This document shows positions 1 to 6,862 of a DNA stretch of 9,881 nt, piece by piece (position 1 is the stretch's first letter; every line of letters begins with the position of its first letter). The notes under the pieces are model-generated. The model was not told where the DNA came from. It worked only from the letters and a program-made list of their open reading frames with translations, and made no database searches. The stretch is from Bordetella parapertussis (lineage in GTDB: Bacteria; Pseudomonadota; Gammaproteobacteria; Burkholderiales; Burkholderiaceae_C). Where the stretch lies: NCBI GenBank assembly GCA_945870575.1, contig CAMBSK010000052.1, positions 1 through 9,881 on the forward strand. Reading direction: 5' to 3'. The position numbers were made by a program, and so were the translations under genes.

Positions 1-1
1 G

Positions 2-442
2 GATGAGTTTTCTGCTTTAAGTGAAGCCGAGCAAAACGAAGCTTTAAAGCCGCAAAAGAAGCCTATTGCGGAGCCAGATAAGGGCGTGCAGTTAAGTAAT
101 AGAGAGCTATTGCCAAGAATACGTGCGGCTGCTGAGAGAAATAAACTGAGCGAGGAAGATTTGTTGGCTTTTATCAAGATCATGCACGACATTTTTTTTC
201 CACCAGCACCTATTGGTGCAAGTGCGTTGGCTCCATCGTCTAGGCCTAAGCAGAAAGCTCATGGCGCTGTCTTTGCTCCTAAGCCAGTTATGACACCAGC
301 TGGGCGATTTGAGTCCCTTGCTGCCGCTACAAAGTTTTACAACGTTGATGGCGGAAGGATTCGATCCTGGATCAGAGATGGCAAACAGGGGTTTTATTTC
401 ATAACAACTGAGAACACTAATCCACCTTGTTCACCACACTGA
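2..442 (+). CDS. Hypothetical protein, 5'-partial, with a NUMOD-like C-terminal segment
   Basis: The reading frame is open from the left edge, so the gene probably starts outside the window; 146 codons are visible, ending in TGA at 440-442. A GTG at 86 behind a weak purine stretch is an alternative start giving 118 residues. I do not recognise the family. The visible N-terminal part is charged. A middle segment around the EEDLLAF motif could form a helix. A Pro/Ala-rich linker follows, then a final module with MTPAGRF, SLAAATKFYNV, RSWI and GFYF. That module has the pattern of the short 'TP.G.F.S...AA..y.v....i...i..G..gfyy' DNA-binding-like segments (NUMOD1-like) found in phage and homing-endonuclease proteins. 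The likeness is by eye only. AT-rich codon choice unlike the later genes fits its place inside an integrated element. Its function is unknown. Confidence 0.6.
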   Translation, partial: DEFSALSEAEQNEALKPQKKPIAEPDKGVQLSNRELLPRIRAAAERNKLSEEDLLAFIKIMHDIFFPPAPIGASALAPSSRPKQKAHGAVFAPKPVMTPAGRFESLAAATKFYNVDGGRIRSWIRDGKQGFYFITTENTNPPCSPH

Positions 443-599
443 TAGCACTGCGTAATGCTGTTGCCCAACGAGTAGGACAAATACCTCAAACGCTTCAAAA
501 GACGGGGTTTTGGGTGTGTTTAGTGTTTTTATAGGAGCCTTGTAAGGCTGGCTATGCGGAGCTCGATAAAAATACTTTTCTTAGATTGACTCTTGAAGA

Positions 600-654
600 A
601 ATGAGTTGCTTCCACATTTGCTTCCACACCAAGGCAGAACGCTTGCAACTCATT
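600..654. repeat. 10-bp perfect inverted repeat enclosing the direct repeats
   Basis: AATGAGTTGC at 600-609 is the exact reverse complement of GCAACTCATT at 645-654, with a 35-base spacer that holds most of the direct-repeat pair. No T-tract follows on either strand, so it is not an intrinsic terminator. Given its position near an element end, it may bind an integrase or a directionality factor. That role is inference. Confidence 0.5.
606..628 (+). repeat. Paired 11-bp direct repeat, probable arm-type integrase sites
   Basis: TTGCTTCCACA occurs at 606-616 and again at 618-628, a perfect match with a period of 12 bases. It lies about 58 bp inside the tRNA-Met tail. Close pairs of short direct repeats beside the core site are typical of arm-type binding sites for tyrosine recombinases. 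A related pair with the same period lies beside tRNA-Ser at 9609-9628. Confidence 0.55.
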
Positions 655-685
655 GATATCATTAAGATAAAATATATTGAAGCTG

Positions 686-730
686 CTCATAATCCGTTGG
701 TGCCGTGTTCGACTCACGGGGGGCCCACCA
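686..730 (+). other. 3' half of a tRNA-Met(CAT) gene; probable attachment-site core (att)
   Basis: These 45 bases fit the second half of a tRNA. There is an anticodon loop CTCATAA (686-692, anticodon CAT at 688-690), the anticodon-stem 3' strand TCCGT (693-697) and a 5-base variable loop. The T arm has CCGTG (703-707) pairing with CACGG (715-719) around TTCGACT. The acceptor 3' strand is at 720-726, then a discriminator A and encoded CCA (728-730). The bases just before the loop (681-685, AGCTG) do not form the anticodon stem, and no D arm or 5' acceptor strand precedes them, so the gene is cut at the anticodon loop. This is what remains at the distal end when a tyrosine-recombinase element inserts into a tRNA gene. 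The complete or restored gene should lie at the element's other end. Confidence 0.75.
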
Positions 731-770
731 ATAGTTGGTGCACATACAGCGTGTTAAGATGCTAAGTAAT

Positions 771-847
771 GCGGCTGTAGCTCAGTTGGATAGAGTACTT
801 GGCTACGAACCAAGGGGTCGTGGGTTCAATTCCTGCCAGCCGCACCA
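771..847 (+). tRNA. tRNA-Arg (anticodon ACG)
   Basis: A full cloverleaf is present. The acceptor strands GCGGCTG (771-777) and CAGCCGC (837-843) pair perfectly. The D arm contains the AGCTCAGTTGGA-type sequence. The anticodon stem CTTGG/CCAAG encloses a loop with ACG at 805-807. The T arm has the TTCAATT loop at 825-831. Discriminator A and CCA are encoded (844-847). It reads CGN arginine codons after wobble modification of A34. Only 40 bp separate it from the tRNA-Met tail, so the two were probably one transcription unit before the element arrived. Confidence 0.97.
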
Positions 848-856
848 TCTCATAAC

Positions 857-891
857 GGCTTAGCGTGTTTCCACGCTAAGCCTTTTTTTTT
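857..891 (+). terminator. Strong rho-independent terminator after tRNA-Arg
   Basis: GGCTTAGCGTG (857-867) pairs perfectly with CACGCTAAGCC (872-882) around a 4-base loop, followed by nine T residues (883-891). It ends the tRNA-Arg transcript and insulates the next gene. Confidence 0.93.
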
Positions 892-926
892 GGGTCAGAA
901 ACGCATAGCTTCATAGCTCAGTAAAT

Positions 927-2057
927 ATGTCTCTTCAAGTACAAGCCGTGGTCATTGGCGCAGGCGCAGTCGGTCTGGCTTGCGCGCGCGCCTTGGCGCG
1001 GGCGGGCAAAGAAGTCATTATTCTGGAGCGCAATATCGATTTCGGCCTGGAAACCAGTGCACGCAACAGTGAAGTGATTCACGCGGGCATTTATTACCCA
1101 CCGGGCTCGCTCAAGGCAAAAATGTGCGTCAGCGGCCGGAAAAAGTTGTATGCATTTTGTGAAGAATACGGCGTTGAATACAGCCGGTGCGGCAAATTGA
1201 TAGTCGCCACTTTTGAGCGACAGCTGTCAGAGCTGAAAAATATACAGGCACGTGCGCTGGCCAATGGCGTCGATGACCTTGAGCTTCTTTCTGCTTCTCA
1301 AGCTGTGGCACTCGAACCCAGCTTGCATGCGTTGGCTGCTTTGTTGTCGCCGTCTACCGGCATCATCAACGGTCGTGCTTATATGCTGGCCTTGCTGGGC
1401 GACGCTGAACACCATGGTGCCAGTCTGGCTTTGAACAGCAGGGTGCAAAGCTTGCAATCGACTGCGTCTGGCTTGCAGTTGTCCGTGCTGTGTGACGGTG
1501 TGGAAGAAACGCTGTTGGCAGACTTGGTGGTGAATGCGGCTGGTCATCAGTCCATTGCGCTTGCTAATACTTGCGATGCCGTGGCTGCTGAAAAAATACC
1601 TCAAGCGTATCTGGCCAAAGGCAATTACTTTTCGCTCGCAGGCCGCTCGCCTTTTTCGCGATTGATTTACCCGGTGCCCGAGCCCGGCGGATTGGGCGTG
1701 CACCTGACCTTGGACTTGGGGCTACAGGCGCGCTTCGGCCCGGATGTGGAATGGGTGCAAACCGAGGATTACAGCGTCAATCCGCAAAGAGCTGAAGTGT
1801 TTTACGCCGCCATACGCAAGTACTGGCCAGATTTGAAAGATGATGCCTTGCAACCTGCGTATGCCGGGATTCGGCCGAAGACCGTGCCGCAGGGAAGCCC
1901 GGATGCAGATTTTCAGGTGCAAGGCCCGGATGAACACGGCGTGGCAGGTCTGGTGAACTTTTACGGTATTGAGTCGCCGGGCCTGACTTCGAGTCTGGCC
2001 TTGGCTGATGTATTGTGTGAGCGTCTAGGCTTGGCTTCGCCATCCCAATCTGCATGA
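927..2057 (+). CDS. FAD-dependent oxidoreductase, L-2-hydroxyglutarate dehydrogenase-like
   Basis: This is a 376-residue flavoprotein of the DAO/GlpD superfamily. A Rossmann FAD-binding motif GAGAVG lies at residues 11-16, with the ribose-binding Glu34 at the end of the second strand (IILER). The segment from about residue 43 to 64 ([15 protein letters not shown] and PGSLKA) is characteristic of the L-2-hydroxyglutarate dehydrogenase/oxidase (LhgO-like) branch, as is the C-terminal [15 protein letters not shown] near residue 350. Such enzymes oxidise L-2-hydroxy acids and pass electrons to the quinone pool or to oxygen; the substrate here is not proven. The length is somewhat below the roughly 400 residues of LhgO, and the ends look intact. 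The ATG at 927 is chosen because the FAD motif follows directly, although no clear ribosome binding site is seen. It has the same strand as greB, 40 bp away with no terminator, so co-transcription is possible. A glycine-oxidase-type activity is the main alternative. Confidence 0.85.
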   Translation: MSLQVQAVVIGAGAVGLACARALARAGKEVIILERNIDFGLETSARNSEVIHAGIYYPPGSLKAKMCVSGRKKLYAFCEEYGVEYSRCGKLIVATFERQLSELKNIQARALANGVDDLELLSASQAVALEPSLHALAALLSPSTGIINGRAYMLALLGDAEHHGASLALNSRVQSLQSTASGLQLSVLCDGVEETLLADLVVNAAGHQSIALANTCDAVAAEKIPQAYLAKGNYFSLAGRSPFSRLIYPVPEPGGLGVHLTLDLGLQARFGPDVEWVQTEDYSVNPQRAEVFYAAIRKYWPDLKDDALQPAYAGIRPKTVPQGSPDADFQVQGPDEHGVAGLVNFYGIESPGLTSSLALADVLCERLGLASPSQSA

Positions 2058-2097
2058 GTATCACCACACACAACAGCCCGGGTCCGGCACATCAACC

Positions 2098-2661
2098 ATG
2101 AGCAAAGCATTCACCCGTGAATCCAGCGGCGAAGACGATGACGATGACGTTGGTCTGCCGCCGATACCAGTTGGTGGAAAAAATTACATCACACCGCAAG
2201 GCTACGCGCGCATGCGCGCAGAGTTACTGACGCTGATAGATGACGAGCGGCCTAAGGTGGTTGAAATTGTTCACTGGGCGGCGAGCAACGGCGACCGCTC
2301 TGAAAACGGTGACTATATTTATGGCAAAAAACGTTTGCGTGAAATAGACAGGCGCATACGTTTTTTGACCAAACGCATGGAACTCGCCAGCGTGACCGAC
2401 CCGGCGGTTCACTTTGGCAGCGACCAGGTGTTTTTCGGCGCGACAGTCAGCTATGAAGATGAAGCGGGTAAGCGCACCACCATCACCATACTCGGCATTG
2501 ATGAAGCCGACAGCTTGAACGCACAGGTGAGTTGGGTGTCGCCGGTCGCCAGAACTTTGTTGAAATCAAGAGTAGGCGACGTGGTCAGGCTGCAAACCCC
2601 GGCTGGTATGCAAGACATTGAAGTGCTTCAAGTCTCTTACCCTAAACAAACCCCGGAGTGA
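2098..2661 (+). CDS. greB: Transcription elongation factor GreB
   Basis: GreB enters the secondary channel of RNA polymerase and stimulates cleavage of the transcript in backtracked complexes. The 187 residues show an acidic N-terminal extension (GEDDDDD at 11-17), then the coiled-coil domain from about 30 to 105. The catalytic tip loop reads ASNGDRSENGDY, with Asp66 and Glu69 in the positions of the Mg-coordinating acidic pair of the Gre family. A C-terminal globular FKBP-like domain follows, with FFGATVSYE, SPVARTLL and VGDVVRLQTPAG. The GDRSEN tip and KKRLREIDRRIRFL mark GreB rather than GreA. E. coli GreB starts near residue 30 of this protein, so the extension is extra, which I recall as usual in Burkholderiales. 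The gene ends 13 bp from the convergent spoT stop. No plus-strand terminator is obvious between them. Confidence 0.96.
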   Translation: MSKAFTRESSGEDDDDDVGLPPIPVGGKNYITPQGYARMRAELLTLIDDERPKVVEIVHWAASNGDRSENGDYIYGKKRLREIDRRIRFLTKRMELASVTDPAVHFGSDQVFFGATVSYEDEAGKRTTITILGIDEADSLNAQVSWVSPVARTLLKSRVGDVVRLQTPAGMQDIEVLQVSYPKQTPE

Positions 2662-2666
2662 ATTTT

Positions 2667-2696
2667 TGAAAACCTCAACCGGCTCTGTTTGAGGTT
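2667..2696 (-). terminator. Weak hairpin terminator overlapping the spoT stop codon
   Basis: AACCTCAA (2671-2678) and TTGAGGTT (2689-2696) form a perfect 8-bp inverted repeat around a 10-base loop. Read on the minus strand, the hairpin spans the end of spoT including its stop codon and is followed by a short T-rich run. The stem is moderate and the T-run short, so efficiency is doubtful. It could also protect the mRNA 3' end. Confidence 0.4.
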
Positions 2697-4912
2697 GAAC
2701 GCTTGGCCTGACTGACTGATGGCAATCTCTGCAAACTGCCGAGCACACTGTCAAGGTGCGAGGTATCTTGCACCGCGATCAAAAAGCGCAAATCGGTGGC
2801 CTGTTTGCCGCTGACTTCGTCGGCCATGCTGACTAGCTTGATGTCCGCCTGCGCCGAGGTGATGGCCGCTGCCACGCTGGCCAGCACGCCTTTGCCGTTG
2901 AGCACGGTCACCACAATACCGGCCTCGAAACTGCGTATCGGTTCATCCGACCATTCCACGGCGATGAAACGTTCGCTGTCTTTGTGTTGCAAACGTTGCG
3001 CCACATTGCATACCTGCAAATGAACCACCAGGCCTTCGCCGCGACCCAGGTAGCCAACGATGGCGTCGCCAGGCACCGGGTGGCAGCATTGGCCGTAAGT
3101 CACCGACGCGTTGTCGCTGCCGTCGACCACCACGCCACCTTGCGACACGGTTTCGTGCGCCGTGAAACGCTCGCGGCTGAGCAGCAGCGGGTCGGGGCGC
3201 TCGCCCAGATCGGCCAGCAAGCGCACCAGCCGTTTGGCCACAATGCTGGCGACGCGCTTACCCAAGCCCAGATCGGTCAATAACTCTTCGCGGGTTTTGC
3301 TGCCGGTGAAGCGCAGCAATTTTTCCCACAAGGATTTGTGCGTTTGATCATTGGCCGGCAGGCAGACAAAACCTTCGGCGCGCAGTGCCTGAGCCAGCAA
3401 TTTTTCGCCGAGGTCCTGCGATTCGGATTGCGCCCGGGTTTTCAAATAGTGCCGGATTTTGGAGCGGGCACGCCCGGTGCGCACAAACGCCAGCCAGGCC
3501 GGATTCGGTGTGGCGTCTTCACCGGTTTCGACTTCGATCACATCGCCGTTGCGCAATTCGGTGCGCAGTGACACCGGTTCGCCGTTGATACGTGCCGTGA
3601 GCACGTGGTCGCCGACATTGCTGTGAACTGCATACGCAAAATCCACCACCGTGGCGCCGCGCGGCAAAGCCATGATGTGGCTCTTGGGCGTGAACACATA
3701 CACAGCATCTGGAAACAGATCGACTTTGACATGGTCCCAGAACTCGGTGGCGTCACGGGTTTCGTCTTGTATGTCCAGCAGCGATTGCAGCCATTGCGTG
3801 CCCAGGCGCTCGGCTTTTTCGCTGGTGTCATGCGATTTATACAACCAGTGCGCGGCCACGCCGGTTTCTGCCACCAGGTGCATGGCCTCGGTGCGCAATT
3901 GAAATTCCACATTGATACCGGCGGGACCGACCAGCGTGGTGTGCAGCGACTGGTAGCCGTTGATTTTGGCAATCGCGATATGGTCTTTGAATTTACCGGG
4001 CACCGGTTTATAAAGTTGGTGCAGTATGCCCAGACCGGTATAGCAATCAATCAGTCCGGGCAGCAGAATACGCATGCCGTAAATATCGGTCACCTGGGCA
4101 AAGCTTAGGTGCTTTCCGCGCATCTTTTGGTAGATGGAAAACAAAGTTTTTTCGCGGCCGAAGATATTGATTTTCAGATCGGCCTGCTTAAAAGAAGTTT
4201 CCACTTCGAGTTGCAGTTTTTGCAGCAGATCACGCCTGCGGTTGCGTGCGCGCATCACTGCTTTTTCAAGAATGGCGTAGCGCCAGGGGCTCAGGTGCTT
4301 AAAGCTCAGGTCTTGCAATTCGCGGTAGGTTTGGTTCAAACCCAGGCGGTGCGCAATCGGGGCGTAAATTTCCAGAGTTTCGCTGCTGATCGGTTTCCAG
4401 CGTGCGCGCGGCATGGACTCCATGGTGCGCATATTGTGGGTACGGTCGGCCAGCTTGACCAAAATCACCCGCACATCGCGCGCCATGGCCAGCAGCATTT
4501 TGCGAAAAGACTCGACCTGGCCTTCTTCCTGCGTGTCAAAACTCAGCTTGTCCAACTTGGTCAAACCGTCGACCAGTTCCGCCACCGTGGGACCGAATTT
4601 CTCCAGCAAATCGGTTTTGCTGACGCCGCAGTCTTCCATCACGTCGTGCAGCAAGGCGGCCATCAAGGCCTGGCTGTCGAGTTTCCATTCGGTGCATTGC
4701 AGCGCAACCGCGATGGGGTGTGTGATGTAGGGCTCGCCGCTGCGCCGGGTCACGCCCAGGTGCGCTTCGTCGGCAAATTTGTAGGCGCGTCGTACCTGCT
4801 CTATGCCTTCAGCGCCCAGGTAATCAAGTTTGGCGACCAGCGACGCAAAGCTCGCCGCCGCCGCGTTGCTGGCGGGCGTTGGGGGAGCGGGTTTGTGAGC
4901 GACGGTAGCCAT
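2675..4912 (-). CDS. spoT: Bifunctional (p)ppGpp synthetase/hydrolase (SpoT/Rel type)
   Basis: This 745-residue enzyme makes and degrades the stringent-response alarmone. The N-terminal HD hydrolase domain has THP (His65), His89-Asp90, Glu93-Asp94 and the ADRTHN motif (Asp156, Asn160), so hydrolysis looks intact. The synthetase domain has GREKTLFSIYQKM (252-264), Asp276 and the VEFQLRT glutamate Glu336, matching the catalytic Asp and Glu of the Rel family. The motif that separates bifunctional enzymes (RxKD) from RelA (ExDD) reads KFKD at 307-310, a conservative change that still indicates a bifunctional enzyme. A TGS domain spans about 404-465, a conserved-cysteine domain carries CCHP at 609-612, and an ACT domain spans about 662-735. 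A stop codon one codon before the ATG fixes the longest possible start. The gene is last in the minus-strand run and separated from rpoZ by a terminator. Confidence 0.96.
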   Translation of the reverse strand: MATVAHKPAPPTPASNAAAASFASLVAKLDYLGAEGIEQVRRAYKFADEAHLGVTRRSGEPYITHPIAVALQCTEWKLDSQALMAALLHDVMEDCGVSKTDLLEKFGPTVAELVDGLTKLDKLSFDTQEEGQVESFRKMLLAMARDVRVILVKLADRTHNMRTMESMPRARWKPISSETLEIYAPIAHRLGLNQTYRELQDLSFKHLSPWRYAILEKAVMRARNRRRDLLQKLQLEVETSFKQADLKINIFGREKTLFSIYQKMRGKHLSFAQVTDIYGMRILLPGLIDCYTGLGILHQLYKPVPGKFKDHIAIAKINGYQSLHTTLVGPAGINVEFQLRTEAMHLVAETGVAAHWLYKSHDTSEKAERLGTQWLQSLLDIQDETRDATEFWDHVKVDLFPDAVYVFTPKSHIMALPRGATVVDFAYAVHSNVGDHVLTARINGEPVSLRTELRNGDVIEVETGEDATPNPAWLAFVRTGRARSKIRHYLKTRAQSESQDLGEKLLAQALRAEGFVCLPANDQTHKSLWEKLLRFTGSKTREELLTDLGLGKRVASIVAKRLVRLLADLGERPDPLLLSRERFTAHETVSQGGVVVDGSDNASVTYGQCCHPVPGDAIVGYLGRGEGLVVHLQVCNVAQRLQHKDSERFIAVEWSDEPIRSFEAGIVVTVLNGKGVLASVAAAITSAQADIKLVSMADEVSGKQATDLRFLIAVQDTSHLDSVLGSLQRLPSVSQAKRSTSNRAG

Positions 4913-4954
4913 GGCCTAACTGTAGCGTTTTGCCGGGCGGCAAGACGCAGGACG

Positions 4955-4982
4955 AAAAAAAAGCACTGCGTTGGCAGTGCTT
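4955..4982 (-). terminator. Strong rho-independent terminator between rpoZ and spoT
   Basis: Read on the minus strand, AAGCACTGC pairs perfectly with GCAGTGCTT (plus-strand 4961-4969 and 4974-4982) around a 4-base loop, followed by eight T residues (A run at 4955-4962 on the plus strand, overlapping the stem foot). It lies 27 bp past the rpoZ stop and about 42 bp before the spoT start. Confidence 0.9.
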
Positions 4983-5009
4983 TGGGCGCTTTTCAAAAAG
5001 CTTGCCGCT

Positions 5010-5213
5010 TCAGCCGGGTACTTTTTTCAGCATTTCCAGACCGATTTTGCCAGCGGCGATTTCGCGCAAGGCAGTCACACCAGGCTTGTTTTTGCTCTCG
5101 ATTTTTGGCGTATGGCCTTGGGCCAGCATGCGGGCGCGGTAAGTGGCAGCCAGCACCAGTTGGAAACGGTTGGGGATTTTTTCAAGACAGTCTTCAACGG
5201 TAATGCGTGCCAT
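5010..5213 (-). CDS. rpoZ: DNA-directed RNA polymerase subunit omega
   Basis: Omega is the smallest polymerase subunit. It helps beta-prime fold and join the core enzyme, and in proteobacteria it forms part of a ppGpp-binding site. The 67 residues begin [20 protein letters not shown], continue with AATYRARML and end with [19 protein letters not shown], all hallmark positions. The length matches the short omega I expect in Betaproteobacteria (E. coli has about 91). A GGAG ribosome binding site lies about 11 bases before the ATG. It starts 20 bp after gmk on the same strand, so it is probably co-transcribed with yicC and gmk, and is followed by the strong terminator at 4955-4982. Confidence 0.97.
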   Translation of the reverse strand: MARITVEDCLEKIPNRFQLVLAATYRARMLAQGHTPKIESKNKPGVTALREIAAGKIGLEMLKKVPG

Positions 5214-5233
5214 GGTGGTGTGCTCCGGTTCAA

Positions 5234-5860
5234 TTAAATGAGGTTTAAAGCCTGAAAAATATCGGACCTGCTTCGGCGCTGGGACGCGTATTTGAGTCTT
5301 TGCGCATGGACAATGGCTTTGAGGTCGAACAAGGCCTTGTCAAAAAGTTGATTGATTATAACGTAGTCAAATTCGTTAGCCTGCGCCATCTCCTGTGCCG
5401 AGTTTTCCAAGCGCAATTCAATCACTTCGGGGCTGTCCTCGCCGCGGCGTTGCAAGCGGGCGCGCAACTCCTCCATGCTGGGTGGCAGGATGAAAATCAA
5501 CACCGCATTGGCAAAAATTCTTTTGATTTGCACCGCGCCTTGAAAATCGATTTCCAGAATGACGTCCATGCCCTTGGCAATTTTTTCTTCAATGGTGGCG
5601 CGCGAGGTGCCGTAGCGGTTGCCGTGCACATGCGCCCATTCCAGAAACGCCTGGTCGGCCACCATGCGGTCGAATTCTTCATTAGCGATAAAGAAATACT
5701 CGCGGCCGTGAAACTCCTGGCCGCGCGCCGCGCGCGTGGTGTGCGACACCGACGGCTGCACACCTGCGTCTAGCTCCATCAAAGCCTTGACCAGGCTGGA
5801 TTTGCCGGCCCCGCTGGGTGCGGCTACTACAAATAAATTACCGGGGTAGGTAGTCATCAT
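5234..5860 (-). CDS. gmk: Guanylate kinase
   Basis: Gmk phosphorylates GMP to GDP with ATP in the cytoplasm, feeding GTP and (p)ppGpp synthesis. The 208 residues carry a P-loop APSGAGKSS at 14-22, the GMP-binding region with [13 protein letters not shown] and GREYFFI, the [13 protein letters not shown] motif, and the ILEIDFQGA strand that corresponds to the kinase core. The lid segment has RLQRRGED. Length matches the family (about 205). Its ATG at 5860 overlaps the yicC stop by four bases (ATGA), which suggests translational coupling; a second ATG directly after it (5857) would be equally acceptable and removes one residue. The rpoZ gene follows after 20 bp. The neighbours link nucleotide supply with polymerase and alarmone metabolism. 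Confidence 0.97.
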   Translation of the reverse strand: MMTTYPGNLFVVAAPSGAGKSSLVKALMELDAGVQPSVSHTTRAARGQEFHGREYFFIANEEFDRMVADQAFLEWAHVHGNRYGTSRATIEEKIAKGMDVILEIDFQGAVQIKRIFANAVLIFILPPSMEELRARLQRRGEDSPEVIELRLENSAQEMAQANEFDYVIINQLFDKALFDLKAIVHAQRLKYASQRRSRSDIFQALNLI

Positions 5861-6771
5861 TCGAGATTTTGTACTTGTTCACGCATTTGTTCGATCAGCA
5901 CTTTCATGTCCAGCGAAATGCGTGTGAGTTCGATGGCGCTGGATTTAGAGCCCAAGGTGTTGGCTTCGCGGTGCAATTCTTGAATCAAAAAATCCAAGCG
6001 TTTACCCACACCTTCAAGCTGTGTTTTTTGTTTCAACAAGCGGGCGATTTCGTCCAAATGGGTTTTCAGTCGGGTGATCTCCTCGGCCACGTCGGCGCGT
6101 ATAGCAAAGCTGGCGGCTTCGGCCAGTGCGCGTTCGTGCACGCTCTCAGGCAAAGCCTGTGCATCGGCCAAGGCCATGGCTTCGCGCCAACGCTCTAAGA
6201 ATTTTTGTTTTTGCAAGGCCACTGCTTGCGGCACCAGCGGCAGCGCCTGGTCGGACAGCGTATGCAATTGTTTGGCGCGACTGAGTAAATCATTGGCGAG
6301 TTTGAGGCCTTCGCGGTGTCTGGCTTCGCAGAGTTGTGCAATCACCGTTTTGGCCAGTTCCATCACGTCAGCGGTCAAATCCTGATGAGCGTTCGGGTTG
6401 CTATGCGAGGCCATGCGAATGACTTCGGACACAGACAATAAAGGCGCGTCCGGCAGCCACATGCGCACTTGGTTTTGAATATTAAGCAGGTTTTTCAGCA
6501 AAGGTGTGTCGGGTGTTGCGAGCAAGTTGTCAGTAGCTGATTCGAGATTGACACGAGCTTCTACTTTGCCACGCTTGATGCTTTTGCCTATGAGTTCGCG
6601 CAAACCGGGTTCGAGTTGGCGCAATTCTTCCGGCAGGCGAAAACTCAGATCGAGATAGCGGCTGTTGACCGAGCGGATTTCCAGACCAAGGCGCAAGCCT
6701 TGGGCGGCAGGCGTCTCAGCACCGACGTGTGACTGTGCACTGGCATAGCCGGTCATGCTTTGCAGGGACAT
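5857..6771 (-). CDS. yicC: YicC family protein (YicC/YloC endoribonuclease)
   Basis: The 304 residues begin with the signature MTGYASA and show the YicC-type N-terminal domain ([18 protein letters not shown] near 35-52, then GKVEARVNL). The C-terminal DUF1732 domain covers roughly the last 85 residues, with [36 protein letters not shown] and a terminal predicted helix. Family members such as E. coli YicC have been reported as endoribonucleases involved in small-RNA turnover, so that activity is assigned by family only. Length is close to the usual 287-300. It is the first gene of the minus-strand run and overlaps gmk by four bases, an arrangement I know as common in bacteria. It is divergent from rph, with 91 bp between the two chosen starts. 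Confidence 0.92.
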   Translation of the reverse strand: MSLQSMTGYASAQSHVGAETPAAQGLRLGLEIRSVNSRYLDLSFRLPEELRQLEPGLRELIGKSIKRGKVEARVNLESATDNLLATPDTPLLKNLLNIQNQVRMWLPDAPLLSVSEVIRMASHSNPNAHQDLTADVMELAKTVIAQLCEARHREGLKLANDLLSRAKQLHTLSDQALPLVPQAVALQKQKFLERWREAMALADAQALPESVHERALAEAASFAIRADVAEEITRLKTHLDEIARLLKQKTQLEGVGKRLDFLIQELHREANTLGSKSSAIELTRISLDMKVLIEQMREQVQNLE

Positions 6772-6795
6772 GGCGCTCTCATTTCCAAAACCCGC

Positions 6796-6801
6796 ATTAT
6801 C
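6796..6801 (-). promoter_or_regulatory. Candidate -10 element for the yicC-gmk-rpoZ run
   Basis: On the minus strand the sequence GATAAT (one mismatch to TATAAT) lies about 25 bases before the yicC ATG. The -35 region at the right distance is poor (TTCAGG-like). An imperfect 8-bp inverted repeat (6802-6809 with 6815-6822, one mismatch) lies where a -10/-35 spacer would be. Proposed on position and sequence only. Confidence 0.3.
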
Positions 6802-6862
6802 TCAGGCGCATGCGGCACCTGAACGACAATGGCAGCTTCATTCACCTTGCCTGATTTCGTCC

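Larger units (their letters stand above)
1..730. mobile_element. Right-hand end of a probable integrated element (tRNA-Met site)
   Basis: Three signals point to the end of an integrative element (prophage, island or ICE). The stretch ends in a 3' half tRNA gene that starts at the anticodon loop. A paired 11-bp direct repeat lies about 60 bp inside that end, where arm-type integrase sites are usually found. The DNA, including the one gene, is visibly more AT-rich than the block after 900. The integrase and the other end must lie to the left, outside the window, so the type of element cannot be told. About 240 bp (443-685) between the gene and the tRNA tail hold only the repeats; no other convincing gene is visible there. 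Confidence 0.6.

Noticed and set aside
536..549. Small palindrome AGCCTTGTAAGGCT as a terminator for the left-edge gene
   Set aside because: Six-base arms with a two-base loop and no following T-run; it lies almost 100 bp past the stop codon.
606..628. Start of a CRISPR array
   Set aside because: Only two copies, 11 bp long with a 1-bp gap; no spacers or longer repeats anywhere in the window.
529..717. Minus-strand frame of 62 codons over the tRNA-Met tail
   Set aside because: It runs through the tRNA sequence and the direct repeats, which explain the DNA better; no family resemblance.
904..918. CATAGCT repeated with period 8 before the oxidoreductase start
   Set aside because: Very short, and not clearly linked to promoter elements; likely chance.
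1227..1703. Minus-strand frame of 158 codons within the oxidoreductase gene
   Set aside because: Antisense to an intact conserved gene; composition rich in His, Arg and Gln is typical of shadow frames.
2128..2150. Acidic GAC/GAT codon run in greB as a phase-variable repeat
   Set aside because: Fewer than four hexamer units; an acidic N-terminal stretch is, as far as I recall, usual for GreB in this order.
3605..4108. Plus-strand frame of 167 codons opposite spoT, with others at 2796-3571
   Set aside because: All lie antisense to conserved spoT domains and show no ribosome binding site or recognisable protein features.
4109..5203. Long plus-strand open frame of 364 codons opposite spoT and rpoZ
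   Set aside because: It is antisense to two certain genes, has no family-like motifs and reflects codon bias of the opposite strand.
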